DNA of 64,000 bases from Tupaia tana (Eukaryota > Chordata > Mammalia > Scandentia > Tupaiidae): the NCBI GenBank assembly GCA_026018925.1, contig JAKSZU010000013.1, positions 75,257,791-75,321,790 of the forward strand, read 5' to 3'. Numbering within the stretch: the first letter of the stretch is position 1; each line of letters begins with the position of its first letter. Positions 23,948 through 34,549 of the stretch are shown piece by piece. Under the pieces are notes generated by a model, which was not told the origin of the DNA, ran no database searches, and was given only the letters and a program-made list of their open reading frames with translations. The position numbers and the translations under genes were made by a program.

Positions 23948-24212
23948 GGGAATCAGCAGTTAGCGTAATGGCTATGTTGCTGGACTCCCACGTAGTCGAC
24001 CGCGGTTCGTGTCCCGGACCCGGTGGCTTACAACTCACGCCGGGCGCGTGTGCGTGCGTGCCCAAGATCCCGAGAGGAGAATGGAGGAGAAGGGATTGCG
24101 GTGTGACCATCCCCTCTGGGGGGTGATTTCTCGCTTTCTGTCTCTATGTCTCTCTCTGTCTGTCTGGCGAGCGCACGCGTCCTACAGCGAAAACTTCTCC
24201 AAAAAAAAATAA
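23948..24212 (+). mobile_element. Family I SINE, young copy
   Basis: Full-length CpG-rich forward copy, flanked by the exact 15-bp duplication AATAGTCTACGTGCA at 23933 and 24213. B box reads GGTTCGTGTCC, and the end box reads CCTACAGCGAAAACTTCTCC. Confidence 0.96.
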
Positions 24213-24474
24213 AATAGTCTACGTGCAAATGAAGAGGCTATTATTGGGCTCTTATTACTGTCCTGTAATGATCAGTTTGTAAAATTTTGATTGGTGGTGT
24301 TGAAATCCTCTTTTTCCTTGATTTCCCCCTATTTATCCTATACATTTCTCAGAGAAAAGTGCTGAATTCTCCAAGTACACTAACAGATTTGTTGCTCTCT
24401 TGTAGTTCTCTCAGTTGTTCAATCCACATATTTCGAAGTTTTGCTGTGAGGTGGATACACATTAGGATTGCAAG

Positions 24475-24618
24475 GTCCTCTGTTTCTCCATCCTGTCGGG
24501 AGTAGGGAACACGTGCACATGTGCCTGGTGTGTTTTTTCAAGCTTCTGGCCTGGATTTGAGCCACAGTTGGCCATCTGGGATCCAATTCTCTTATCCACT
24601 AGGCTAGGGGGCTGGCTC
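24475..24618 (-). mobile_element. SINE, 3'-deleted remnant
   Basis: Only the half near the head is left in reverse (CTCCATCCTGTCGGGAG to GGGGGCTGGCTC). The tail part is missing, and reverse L1 sequence abuts directly on the left. Confidence 0.7.
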
Positions 24619-24636
24619 TCAAGTAGGTTTTACTTT

Positions 24637-24715
24637 ATTTTTTTTTATTTCTTTTTTCAAGAAATATTTTTTTATTTATCTTTATTTATTTATTTTAATT
24701 TGACTAGTGAGGGAC

Positions 24716-24784
<69 letters not shown>

Positions 24785-24865
24785 AAACTGCCAGGTCCAA
24801 GACTTGAACCGCAGTTGGCCATGTGGGAGTCCAGCGCCCTCAACCACCACACCACCTGCTGGCCC
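24637..24865 (-). mobile_element. Family II SINE with large (GA)n
   Basis: Reverse short copy flanked by CAAGTAGGTTTTACTTTA (24619) and CAAGTAGATTTTATTTTA (24866), an 18-bp duplication with two mismatches. A (GA)n tract of about 60 bp (24721-24781) has grown from the purine segment. Confidence 0.92.
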
Positions 24866-25533
24866 CAAGTAGATTTTATTTTAGACAGCAGATAATTGTT
24901 TTCTTTTTTAAATTTTAATCCAAACTGCCAATCTGCTTTTAAGTAATATGTTTTGAACATTTACAGTTATTTGTTGATATCATTATTTTGAGTCTATGTT
25001 TTATTAGTAGTATTTTTCTTGCACTACTGCGCCTCTCTTTGTCCCCTTTTCTGCTTCCTTTTGTATTATCTAAATAGTTTCAGAATTCTATTTTATGGTT
25101 TTTTCTATGTTATTTGTTTTATTTACGTATCTTTGTGTCCATTGTACTCATGGTTGGTTTAGAGAGGTTAATATACTTATTAAGTTTTACATAGTCTATT
25201 TTGAATTAATTTTAGCATTTGAAATAACATTTAGCAAAATATTAAATTATAGGTTCTTTCTGTGATTATATCCTTGAGAGTATATTTTTTCCTGGTTCTT
25301 TGTATGACAGGTCATTCTGGAGTATATCTGGTACATTTTAAATATAGGATCATCAATTTCTCAAAACTATTCATTTGAACAATGCTTCAACGTTCTCAGA
25401 AAATCCAGAAAGATGCAGACCCACAGGTTGACTCGGTTTCAGTAGTGCGTGGTTTCAATGTGATTTGTGTGCGTGTGTGTGTGTGTGTGTATGTGTTTGT
25501 GTTTGTGTTTTTTCTGACTCCTAAAATTTCTTT

Positions 25534-25808
25534 CTTTTTTTTTTTTTTTTTTTTTGGAGAGGTTTTTGCTATAGGGCGCTTGTGCTTGCCAGACAGACAG
25601 AAAGAGACAGAGAGACAGAAAGCGAGAAATCACCCCCCAACGGGGGATGGCCACGCCTCAATCCCTTCTCCTCCATTCTCCTCTCAGGATCTTGGGCACG
25701 CATGCACACGTGCCCGGCATGAATTTTAAGCCACCGGTTCCGGGACACGAACCATGGTCGACTACATGGGAGTTCAGTGACATAGCCACTACGCTAACTG
25801 CTGGTCCC
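25534..25808 (-). mobile_element. Family I SINE
   Basis: Full-length reverse copy from a T21 run and GGAGAGGTTTTTGCTATAGG to ACGCTAACTGCTGGTCCC. It lies just right of a GT-rich tract (25466-25511). Confidence 0.93.
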
Positions 25809-25839
25809 TCTTTTTTTAAAAAAATATATATATTTACTG

Positions 25840-26260
25840 TTTGCATTTAATAACTATACACCTTTACAGTGTTCACCTTGGTTTTTCCCAGAGCGAATAC
25901 AGTGCATATCGGTCAAGACAAAGACATGACCAGGTACATTATTTTCATCATACACTTTTCCATTTTTGTATAAATTGAACATTGTGTTTTTTTTTTCCTA
26001 TCCCCTCCAACCCTCCCTCTATTATCTACCCTATCACCCCTCCGTTACTATCTCAGTATCTACAGTAGCCCTCTCTGAGATTTGGGATTTTAAAGGCTTT
26101 CTGGTGCTGTTCCGCCCTGTCACTCTGGTGTTCCATGTAACAGATAGGCTGAAACCTAGGCAGTTTTTGACAATGTAGTTTACTCTTTTTAAAACTTTAT
26201 GTTGCTTTTTCAGGCCATATGAACAACTCATTGGCACCCTAGAACATCGTATAAACATTT
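25840..26260 (-). mobile_element. L1 3' UTR fragment
   Basis: A pyrimidine-rich CCTATCCCCTCCAACCCTCC block, preceded by CATTTTTGTATAAATTG, matches the reverse complement of an L1 3' UTR purine tract. No ORF2 text follows, so it is a 5'-truncated insertion distinct from the L1 ending near 25360. Confidence 0.55.
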
Positions 26261-26304
26261 AAATTATTCTTTCACCAGAACCAACTTAAATTATGTCTAC
26301 TGTT

Positions 26305-26562
26305 TTTTGTTTTTTGTTTTTTTTGCTATAGGGCGTGTGTGTTTGCCAGAAAGACAGAGCGAGACAGAGAGACAGAAAGCGAGAAATCACCCTCGAGAGG
26401 GGATGCCCGCGCCGCAATCCCTTCTCCTCCATTCTCTTCTCGGGATTTTGAGCACGCACGCACACGTACCCGGTGTGTTTAAACCGCTGGGTCTGGGACT
26501 CAAACTACGGTCAACCACATGGGAGTTCAACGACATAGCCATTATGCTAACTGCTGGTCCCA
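26305..26562 (-). mobile_element. Family I SINE
   Basis: Reverse copy whose tail side is TTTTTTGTTTTTTGTTTTTT. The usual GGAGAGG of the end box is lost, but GCTATAGGGCGTGTG and all later blocks are present. The head ends GCTAACTGCTGGTCCC. Confidence 0.9.
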
Positions 26563-26690
26563 TCTCCTTTACTGTTTATCTAACAAGAATGTAGGCTTGT
26601 TATCATCTCTGTACTGTCTCTAATATTCTGTCCTGTGGGATCACCACTACCACACCTTTGTAATTGATTTCCAGGCTCTGTCTATTCTTT

Positions 26691-26962
26691 TTTTTTTTTT
26701 TTTTTTTTTTTTGAGAGATTTTCGCTATAGAGCGCGTGCACTCGCCAGACAGACAGAGAGACACATAGAGACAGAAAGCGAGAAATCACCCCCAGAGGGG
26801 ATGGTCAGGTTGCAATCCCTTCTCCTCCATTCTCCTCTCGGGATCTTGGGCACGCATGCACATGCGCCCGGCGTGAGTTTTAAGCCACCAGGTCCGGGAC
26901 GCGAGCCTCGGTCGACTACATGGGAGTCCAGCGACATAGCCATTACGCTAACTGCTGGTCCC
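26691..26962 (-). mobile_element. Family I SINE, young copy
   Basis: CpG-rich reverse copy flanked by the perfect 18-bp duplication AGGCTCTGTCTATTCTTT (26673 and 26964). Confidence 0.96.
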
Positions 26963-26984
26963 AAGGCTCTGTCTATTCTTTACA

Positions 26985-27595
26985 CTAATAATTTTTAGAG
27001 ACTCCAGAGGACTTTGCTCATAGGAATAGAGCAATGGTGAGGAAAGATAGAGGTGCAACTTGCATTCTTGTAGAAAGGAAAGGGACCGTTTATTTTACAG
27101 TATTCAACTGGAGTTGGGCAATCCAGAGGGTGCCTTCTCACTTTACATGGGCCCCTACCTTCTCAATTCCATAGCTAATAAAAGTGGACTGTTTTTGAGG
27201 GTTGATTGCAGAGGACTTTTTACAATATATTTGCCCCATTTGAAGTTCTTATTATTACAGTGTTTTTGCTAGAATACATAGGAGTTAGAAGAAAATAAAA
27301 GAAAAGGAAAAAAAAATATTTCTCTATCCCCTCCTGAGGTCACATATCTAGGCCTGAAATTCTTGTCCATTTTCTTATCTTTGATTCTCCTTTCAGAATC
27401 TTCTGTTAGTTGCTTTGTTTTATTATTTTTTTGTTTGCTTGTTTTATTTTGTTTTGTTTTTGTTTTTGTTTTTTACCAAGCGATGTAGTTGTTCATGGAG
27501 GAAAGAATGATGGGGTGAACTTAGACTATCTAGATGAAGTCTAAAACTAAATATATTATGAAAGATGATTAAATGTCTGATAAAATGGCTTAAGG
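26985..27595. other. Unassigned DNA
   Basis: No gene or repeat assigned. A short block around 27085-27130 (ACTGGAGTTGGGCAATCCAG) weakly resembles 61765-61795 and may be an old shared repeat. Confidence 0.4.
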
Positions 27596-27822
27596 GGGCC
27601 AGTCGGCAGCATAGCAGTAATGCAGTGCTCTGTGGTTCCGGACAGACGTGGGCTGGTCCTGTTCACACCCCAAGGCCTCCAAGCACGTGCCTAGCATGCA
27701 TGTGTCCATAATCCTGGCTGGCTGGTGCTGCCAGTGGATTCACACTACTGGACGTGCTGGTCTTTCTATCTCTTTTTCTTTATCTGTGTCTCTTACTCAT
27801 GGAAGAAATAAACTTCAAAAAA
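27596..27822 (+). mobile_element. Family IV SINE
   Basis: GGGGGCCAGTCGGCAGCATAG head, then text unlike Families I and II (CACCCCAAGGCCTCCAAGC, CTGGCTGGCTGGTGCTGCC), a TCTATCTC pyrimidine tract and the end GGAAGAAATAAACTTC plus an A tail. The AATAAA puts it in the class of SINEs that can carry a polyadenylation signal. Confidence 0.65.
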
Positions 27823-28639
27823 ATCTCAAATGTGAGAAACATTTGAAATTTACACTTTATTTTATAAAGTTTCATAGCCTTCTGGTAAAGATGCATTGAT
27901 AGTAATGAAATACAAAATAAATTATGAATTATAAATGTGTAAAGCTGCGGTGAGTTGTAAGGAAACTCTGGCCAAGCCAATGAGGAATTAGTGAATTGCA
28001 TTGCCCATCAGCCTCTTTCCTTTCAGAATGGGTTAGTCTTAGTATGTCACTCTTTTTAATGTCACTGACTGGGAGCAGCACGTGATAAACATGTTCTCAG
28101 CACAAACATGGGTGTGAGTTTCAGAGAAGAGCAGCTGAGACTATTGATCAATTATGGGTCTGTGCAGTGGGAATTCTGAGAGGTGCATTTTCATGGCTAC
28201 CGCAAGGTATATGAGAAAACAACATAATTAATAGTGAAACAATAACATAATTCTCCCTAAGCCTAAGATATCGACAGTTATATGCACAATTCCATTATTT
28301 TAGACCATTATTGTAGACAATGCAATAAACTTAAGAAAAGATAAGTATGTATCCAAACAATAATTCCACATAATTAAGATAGACTGCTACGTGTCATTAT
28401 ATATCAAACCCCACTTACTAAGAGAAGAAACCAAACTATATAATTCATAGTTTTTTAAGGAAAGGATTGGTACCTTGCTTCAGGAAACAGGCAAAGAAAC
28501 AGAGAAAGAATTTTGATGAAATCTCTGCTTGACTTCTCTCCTTCAAAAAATATGATATCTCAATTACTAATTCTTGTGAAGCACTAAAGTATATTTCTAG
28601 TAAACTTAAAAATTCTGCTACTCACTTTAAGTAGGGATA
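27823..28639. other. Unassigned DNA
   Basis: No repeat or gene recognised. The sequence is AT-rich with no sustained open frame. Confidence 0.5.
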
Positions 28640-28652
28640 AAGGCTTTCTTTT

Positions 28653-28918
28653 TTTTTTTGGAGAGGTTTTTGCTCTAGGGCGCGTGTGCTCGCCAGACAG
28701 AGAGAGACAGAGAGAGACAGAGAGACAGAAAGTGAGAAATCACCCCCCAGGGGGGATGGTCACGCCGCAATCCCTTCTCCTCCATTCTCCTCTCAGGATC
28801 TTGGGCACGCACGCACACATGCCCAGCATGAGTTTTAAGCCATCGGGTCTGGGACGTGAACCGCAGTCGACGACGTGGGAGTCCAGCGACATAGCCATTA
28901 CGCTAACTGCTGGTTCCC
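28653..28918 (-). mobile_element. Family I SINE, left arm of inverted pair
   Basis: CpG-rich reverse copy flanked by the exact duplication AAGGCTTTCTTTT (28640 and 28919). It faces the forward copy at 28958 across only 39 bp. Confidence 0.95.
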
Positions 28919-28957
28919 AAGGCTTTCTTTTGATTAGGATCAGAAAGATTGCTCTTG

Positions 28958-29244
28958 GGGACCAGTTGGCTTAATGGTTGTGTCGCTGAGCTCCCACGCA
29001 GTCAACTGCAGTTTGAGTCCTGGACCAGGCAGCTTAAAATTCACACTGGGCACATATGCATGCGCGCTCAAAATCCTGAGAGGAGAATGGAGGAGAAGGG
29101 ATTTGGTGTGGCCATCTCCCCTGGCTGGAGGGGCAGGGAAAAATGTTTCATTTTCTGTCTCTCTGTCTCTCTGATTCTGTGTTGAGTACATGCACCCTAT
29201 AGCAAAAATTTCTCTCTCAAAAAAAAAAAAAAAAAAAAGAAAAA
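28958..29244 (+). mobile_element. Family I SINE, right arm of inverted pair
   Basis: Forward copy, more decayed than its partner (GGGACCAGTTGGCTTAATGG head). It is flanked by AGAAAGATTGCTCTTG at 28942 and 29245, a perfect 16-bp duplication. Confidence 0.95.
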
Positions 29245-29260
29245 AGAAAGATTGCTCTTG

Positions 29261-29833
29261 CTCTAGTGATGTTAGAAACATAAGAGATATTTACCAAATG
29301 AAATTCATATGGTTACTGTTTTCTAAACCAACTGTATATTTTCTACAGACTTTTTTAATGCATAATAAAATAGGGGATCATTGAGCTTCCTAGCAGTTTG
29401 CATTTATAATATTTATTTGACTTTTTTTCACATTACCCGATATTGCATTGGTTTCTTTCAAGGAACACATAATACAGTAAGATAAATTAAATCAGAAAAG
29501 CCATCTTGCTCTGGATGAAAAACATTAATCATATTATGCACTGTGTTCCAAAAATAGGGACAAACTAGCTGTCAGGAAACATACAATGACTATTTTCTAG
29601 ACAAGAGAGAACATGGGATGAGACCTACTCATGAAGGTCCACTCGTAGAAGCAATAAATACTGAAATGAACTTTTCACAATAGTGATCTGGGTTTGCTTG
29701 GTTAGGTGGGACTTAACAGAAATAACCTCTCATGTCATTAGGTAATTCATGTAATCATTCTACTTCTGCTCATAGTTTATAAATATTTAAAGGAGGTAAG
29801 TAATTTCTATTATACACTGCAATGAACAGACTG
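29261..29833. other. Unassigned DNA
   Basis: Nothing recognised before the L1 text begins near 29834. Confidence 0.5.
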
Positions 29834-30950
29834 AGGTAGAATTGAAGAAAGCAATCCCATTTATAATAGCCACAGAAACAAACAAAAAATACCTAGGAAT
29901 AAACCTAACTAAAGAAGTCAAAGATCCCTACAAGAAAAACTATGAAAAACTCAAAAAGTAAATTGAAAATGATACAAAAAAATGGAAAGACATTTATAGT
30001 CCTAGGTTGGAAGAATTAATATAATCAAAATGTCAGTCATATCCAAATTAATTTACAAATTTAATGCAATCCCAAATTACCACAGCTGTTTTTCACAGAA
30101 TTAGAAAAAAAATATAACATTTTTCTAGAATCTTAAAAGGCCCCATATTGCCAAAGCAATACTGTGCAAAAAAAAAAAAAATAAATGAAGTAGGAGGCAT
30201 CTCACTCTCTATCCCAAAAATATATTACAAAGCTGTGATAATCAAAACAACTTGATACTAAGACAAAAATAGGAAGGGACACCACTGGAACTGAATAGTG
30301 GACTTAGAAATAAACCCCAAAGCATATAGCCAATTGATTTTCAGCAAAGGATGCAAGATAACCCAATGGGGAGAAGAAAAATTTCTTTAGCAATGGTGCC
30401 AGAAAAACTAGATATCCACCTGCAGAAAATTAAACTGGACCCATATCTCTCACAATTAACAAAAATCAACTCAAAATGGGTAGATGATTTAAACATAAAA
30501 CCTCAAACTATAAAACTACTAGTGGAAACACAAGAAAAACTTTTCGAGATATCAGAGTAGGCAAAGACTTCTTAAATGAGTCTTCCAAACCACAGGCAAT
30601 AATACCAAAAATAGACAAGTTGGTTTACATCAGGTTAAAAAAACTTCTACATGGCAAAAGAAAGAATACTTAGAGTAAACAGAAAATCCTCAGAATGAGA
30701 GAAAAAATTTGCAACTCCCTGACAAGGAATTGGCGACCAAAATATATTTGGAACTCAAGTAACTCATCCACAAAAATATTCAATCTGATTAAAAGATGGG
30801 CAAATGAGCAGAACAGACAACTCTACAAGGAAGACATACGAATAGCCGAAAAGCATATGAAAAAATATATAAGGCAGATACAAATTAAAACCCACCATGA
30901 GATACAGCCTAACCTCAGTCAGAATGGCTAAATTAAAAAAATATATATAT

Positions 30951-31223
30951 GGGACCAGCAGATGGTATAATGGTTATATCGCTGGGCTTCCATGCCTGTG
31001 GTTAGATTCCTGGACCTGGCAGTTTGAAACTCATGCCAGGCATTTGTGTGTGCATGCCCAAAACCCAAGAGGAGAATGCAGAAGGGATTCTGAAATGGTC
31101 AACCCCCCCCCCCCCCCCCCCCCCCGGGTACGGAGGCTCAATTTCTCACTTTCTGTCTCTCCCTGTCTTTCCAGCAAGTGTACATGTCCCATAGCAAAAA
31201 GAAACTCTCAAAAAACAAAACAA
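30951..31223 (+). mobile_element. Family I SINE with poly-C expansion, in L1
   Basis: Head GGGACCAGCAGATGGTATAAT. The C6 part of the internal palindrome has become a 23-base C run (31103-31125) before GGG. The end box reads CCCATAGCAAAAAGAAACTC. It sits in L1 ORF2 text after AAATTAAAAAAATATATATAT. Confidence 0.9.
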
Positions 31224-31372
31224 GGGGCAGCAGGTGGCCTGATGGTTAAGGTGCTGGACTCCCAAATGGCCAGCCACAGTTTCAAGTCCCATACCTGATA
31301 GTTTGCTTTCTCACTTTCCCTTTCTCTCTCTCTGTCTCTCTGTGGTAAAATTAAAAATAAATAATAAAAACA
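31224..31372 (+). mobile_element. Family II short SINE, adjoining the previous SINE
   Basis: GGGGCAGCAGGTGGCCTGATGG head, TTTCTCACTTTCCC, TCTCTCTCTCTGTCTC, and an AAATTAAAAATAAATAAT tail. It inserted in or beside the A tail of the Family I copy. Confidence 0.85.
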
Positions 31373-31548
31373 AATCAAATTAAGTTAAATACATAAATAA
31401 ATATATAAAAACAAATAAAACAAAAAAAATGGAAGAATATGTTTTGGCAAGGCTGCAGTGAAAAGAAAATTGTCCTACACTGTACAAATGTAAATTAGTA
31501 CAGTCACGGTGGAAAACAATATGGAGGTTCCTCAAAGACCTACAAATT

Positions 31549-31632
31549 TCGAGTTGTCAGAAAAGTCATGACACATTTTTGCATGGAGAAAAAACATAGA
31601 AAAAATATGTCATAACTTTTCTAACAACCCGA
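31549..31632. mobile_element. 84-bp palindromic mariner-like MITE
   Basis: The left end TCGAGTTGTCAGAAAAGT and the reverse complement of the right end, TCGGGTTGTTAGAAAAGT, match at 16 of 18 positions. The element is almost wholly palindromic around 31590. Removing it restores continuous L1 text (ACCTACAAA + TA + GAACAACC) with TA at 31633 and a mutated TT at 31547. Size, palindromy and TA target resemble MADE1-type mariner derivatives, although the sequence is not MADE1. Confidence 0.75.
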
Positions 31633-32245
31633 TAGAACAACCACACAATCTAGTAATTCCACTCCTGGGTATCTATACAAAGGATAGGAATATATTGAAT
31701 CAAAAAAACACTTGTACATCCATGCTTATTATAGCATTATTCACAACTGCTAGGACATGTAATCAACCCAAATGTCCAGAATAGATGAATGGATTGAAAA
31801 ATATGGCCCATATACACTATGGAATACTACTCAGTAAACAATGAGACCCTGGCATTTGATAGAAAGTGGACAAATATGGAAGAGTTACTGCTGAGTGAAG
31901 CAAGATGCATTATGAAAAAGAGGCATTGTATATCCTCACTTAATATATACTAATAGTCTGCACTCTGGCAAAACTTAAAGATCGGAAGGTATAAAAGCAA
32001 GGAGAGCAACTGTAGATACTAGAGACAGTGTGGGAGGAGGGTAGGAAATTAGGAGGGTTGGAAGAGAGGAAATCATGGGGAAAGAAAAATGAACAGACAT
32101 GAGATGGAAACTTATCTGTTGATGGTTTTATGTATAGTAATATCTTTAAATGGACTCATATACAGTGTATCCATACTGGGAAAATTCATTTTGTATTCAA
32201 TAAAGATATATAGTGATTGAATGTAAAAAATTAATAATCATGAGA

Positions 32246-32716
32246 AAATAAAAGAAAGAAAAAATGCATCTGAGGACCAAATATGTAGACAAAAATTCTC
32301 AATTTTAAGATAAATGAATATTATTATAGTAAGTATTTTGGGATAGGACATTATATTCTGATTATTACATATTGGCAAATGTTTTATATTTTCTAATTTT
32401 AGAAAGATTTAATTATATTTTAAAAACAATTATGTTCTTTCTTGGTCATTACCAACCTTCTTTCATGACCCAGTTGTGAAATATTTCTCAAAACTTACTG
32501 CTAGGATAAAACCATTTAAAAATTTTCACTCTCAGTGTTTTACTATAATAGCTTGAAGCTGAAATTATACAATAGATTTATAAATGTGTGTGTGTGCATT
32601 TATGAATGTTTCTGATTTCTTCCTTAACATATTTTTATAGCAGCTAATTTTAATATCAATAATATGCATACTTTAGAAAAAAGTGACAATGAGTTTTTCC
32701 TGGATAGGATAAGTTG

Positions 32717-32718
<2 letters not shown>
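32246..32718. other. Unassigned AT-rich DNA
   Basis: No repeat or gene recognised. Confidence 0.5.

Positions 32719-32765
<47 letters not shown>
32719..32765. repeat. Poly-A tract (47 A)
   Basis: Uninterrupted run immediately 5' of a SINE. ACTAG follows it here and follows the A run again at 33022-33040, so it belongs to the SINE target duplication and has probably expanded. Confidence 0.9.
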
Positions 32766-32767
<2 letters not shown>

Positions 32768-32770
32768 AGT

Positions 32771-33021
32771 GGGACCAGCAGTTGGAGTAATGGCTATGTC
32801 ACTGGAATCCCATGTAGTCGACTACGGTTTGAGTCCTGGACCCGGTAGCTTAAACTCACGCCAGGCATGTGTGCCCAAGGTCCCGAGAGGAGGATAGAGG
32901 AGAAGGGATTGCGGCATGGCCATCCCCCCTGGGGGGTGATTTCTTGTTTTCTGTCTCTCTGTCTCTCTCTGTCTTTCTGGCGAGTGCATGCACCCTATTA
33001 AAAAAAAAAAAAAAAGCAAAA
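32771..33021 (+). mobile_element. Family I SINE
   Basis: Forward copy with GGGACCAGCAGTTGGAGTAA head and intact CCCCCCTGGGGGG. The end box is cut at CCTATT, followed directly by A runs. Target duplication is A(n)CTAG on both sides. Confidence 0.92.
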
Positions 33022-33040
33022 AAAAAAAAAAAAAAAAACT

Positions 33041-33764
33041 AGCAATTTCACGTTGTAAGGGGAACTATCCTTATATTATTTTCCTTTCTCTAATGTGAAA
33101 CCTATTTGGCAAGATCATGTTTTATGAAGAATGGTGAGAGAGATAATAGAAAATCATTTAAGGAGAATGTAGGGAAAGAGAAATTTTTTATAAATGAACT
33201 GAGACACATAGAGAGGAAGACAATGAGAAATAATAAGTAAGATGATTTCTTTCATGGGTAAGAATCATTAAAATAAATTTTCATTGAAAATTGCTTCCCA
33301 ATTTCACTTTAAATAGCTCCAACTCTACCTGTATCAATCATATAGATAATTAGATGGCAAATCTATTATGAAGAAACCCAAGGTTAATTGTTCAGAATTA
33401 TTTTAAGTTTATGGTTTTGCATAAAGGTGTTTTAGACAAAACAATAGTGAATATACCAACAACAGACTCCTAACCTTTGAAGATCCTTCACAGATAGTTA
33501 ATAATTTGGTTTGGGATTTCCTGGGAGTAAATCCATAATTGGTTTATATTACAAGTAGTTAGTTAACATAGTTTTAACTTGCTAAAATCAATTTAGACAT
33601 TTTGTTAAAAAGAAAGCATGTTTTCTTCCTGATTTAATTATTTTTGTAACTCATTTAGAGACAATTAATTAATTATAGACAATAACTAAAAGCATAAATT
33701 ACTTGAAAATATTTTTCTAAACAAATCTCAGTAAAATACCCCTTTCATTTATGGATCTAATTCC
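33041..33764. other. Unassigned AT-rich DNA
   Basis: No repeat or gene recognised. Confidence 0.5.
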
Positions 33765-33985
33765 TAGGGTAGTGCTTTATGTTTCATACAACACTTCCAC
33801 TTGAATCATACTTAATCCTCACATTTGATTTTGAGATATAGATTTTTTATGTTCAATATGGTTGAGAAAACTGAGGTATAAAATGGTTAAATGGCATATC
33901 TAAATGGAAATAGCTATCAAATGGCAGAATGAGAGCTTAAACACAGAACGCTGACTTTAAACTTCATACTCCGTGCTTCATACAT
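33765..33985 (-). mobile_element. MIR SINE
   Basis: Reverse MIR landmarks in order: GTGCTTTATG, CTTAATCCTCACA, GAGAAAACTGAGGTATAAAATG, GGTTAAATGGCATATC, CAAATGGCAGAATGAGAGC and GACTTTAAACTTCATACTCC. It is an ancient pan-mammalian SINE, strongly diverged. Confidence 0.75.
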
Positions 33986-34251
33986 TTCTTCTCTAAAGTA
34001 ATGTCAATTCCAACTATAGATAAAAATTTATTGATTAACTATCACTGAATTACTTTGAGCATACCTCCTTATTAATCTAGAAGTAATTGATAGCAACCAT
34101 TTAATACACAGCTGTCTTACATAATCTAAAATATTAATATGCTGATTTGGAAAACTGAAGTAAAAAATATTAGAGTGTTTATTTTAATGTTCATTATCAA
34201 TATTTTTTATACAAGAGAACAAACTATATATCTATCTAATGTGACATATTT

Positions 34252-34450
34252 TGGTGAAGCCAGGAGATGGTGCAGTGGTGGTGCAACTGGACCCAGGGGA
34301 AAGTTTTCTAGTTCAAGTCCTGAGGCCTCCCTGTGCACTCAGGGTACACGAGAGCCCATGATTCAGGTTGGCTAGGACTAGGGTGGATTATGGTTTGGGA
34401 CTCTGTTGTAGATACTTGTTTTCTTCTCTGTCTCTCTCACTCTTATAAAA
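34252..34450 (+). mobile_element. Family III SINE
   Basis: GAAGCCAGGAGATGGTGCAG head, TTCTAGTTCAAGTCCTGAGG B-box region, a purine-poor end TCTCTGTCTCTCTCACTC, then AAAATCAATTAATAAG. The middle is unlike Family I. It shares the order of blocks with copies at 36513 and 40434. Confidence 0.65.
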
Positions 34451-34549
34451 TCAATTAATAAGTTTTATTTTAAAAAGCCATATTTGACAACTTCTTGTTG
34501 AATTTCAGGTTTTTCATGACATCCGTTAAGAAAACTGTAAAATAAATCT

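Larger units (their letters stand above)
20520..25360 (-). mobile_element. Ancient L1, near full ORF2 with 3' UTR
   Basis: Reverse-strand order: 3' UTR-like at 20520-20750, reverse-transcriptase region at 20750-21960 (complement landmarks ATTGATATGATTGTGTATGG, TTATTGGTTCTAAGAGGC, GTCATCTGTGGAGAGG), middle at 22680-23170 (TTTTGGTGTCATTGATATTTT), endonuclease and ORF2 start at 23700-25340 (TTTGATTGGTGGTGTTGAAA, TTTTAGACAGCAGATAATTG). All frames are broken. It is interrupted by SINEs at 22345, 23186, 23447, 23948, 24475 and 24637. Confidence 0.75.
29834..32245 (+). mobile_element. L1 3' half (ORF2 C-terminal part and 3' UTR), 5'-truncated
   Basis: ORF2 text starts at GAAGAAAGCAATCCCATTTA and runs through CCTAGGAATAAACCTAAC, ATCAAAACAACTTGATACTA, AATTTGCAACTCCCTGACAA and AATGGATTGAAAAATATGG. 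A purine-rich 3' UTR (32020-32100) follows, then CAATAAAGATATATAGTG. Several frames have fragments (30351-30560, 30695-30931) but stops and indels break the ORF. It is interrupted by SINEs at 30951 and 31224 and by a mariner-like palindrome at 31549. Confidence 0.85.

Noticed and set aside
30351-30931. Two adjacent frames resembling reverse-transcriptase C-terminus
   Set aside because: They are remnants of L1 ORF2 separated by stops and a frame change. The element is defective.
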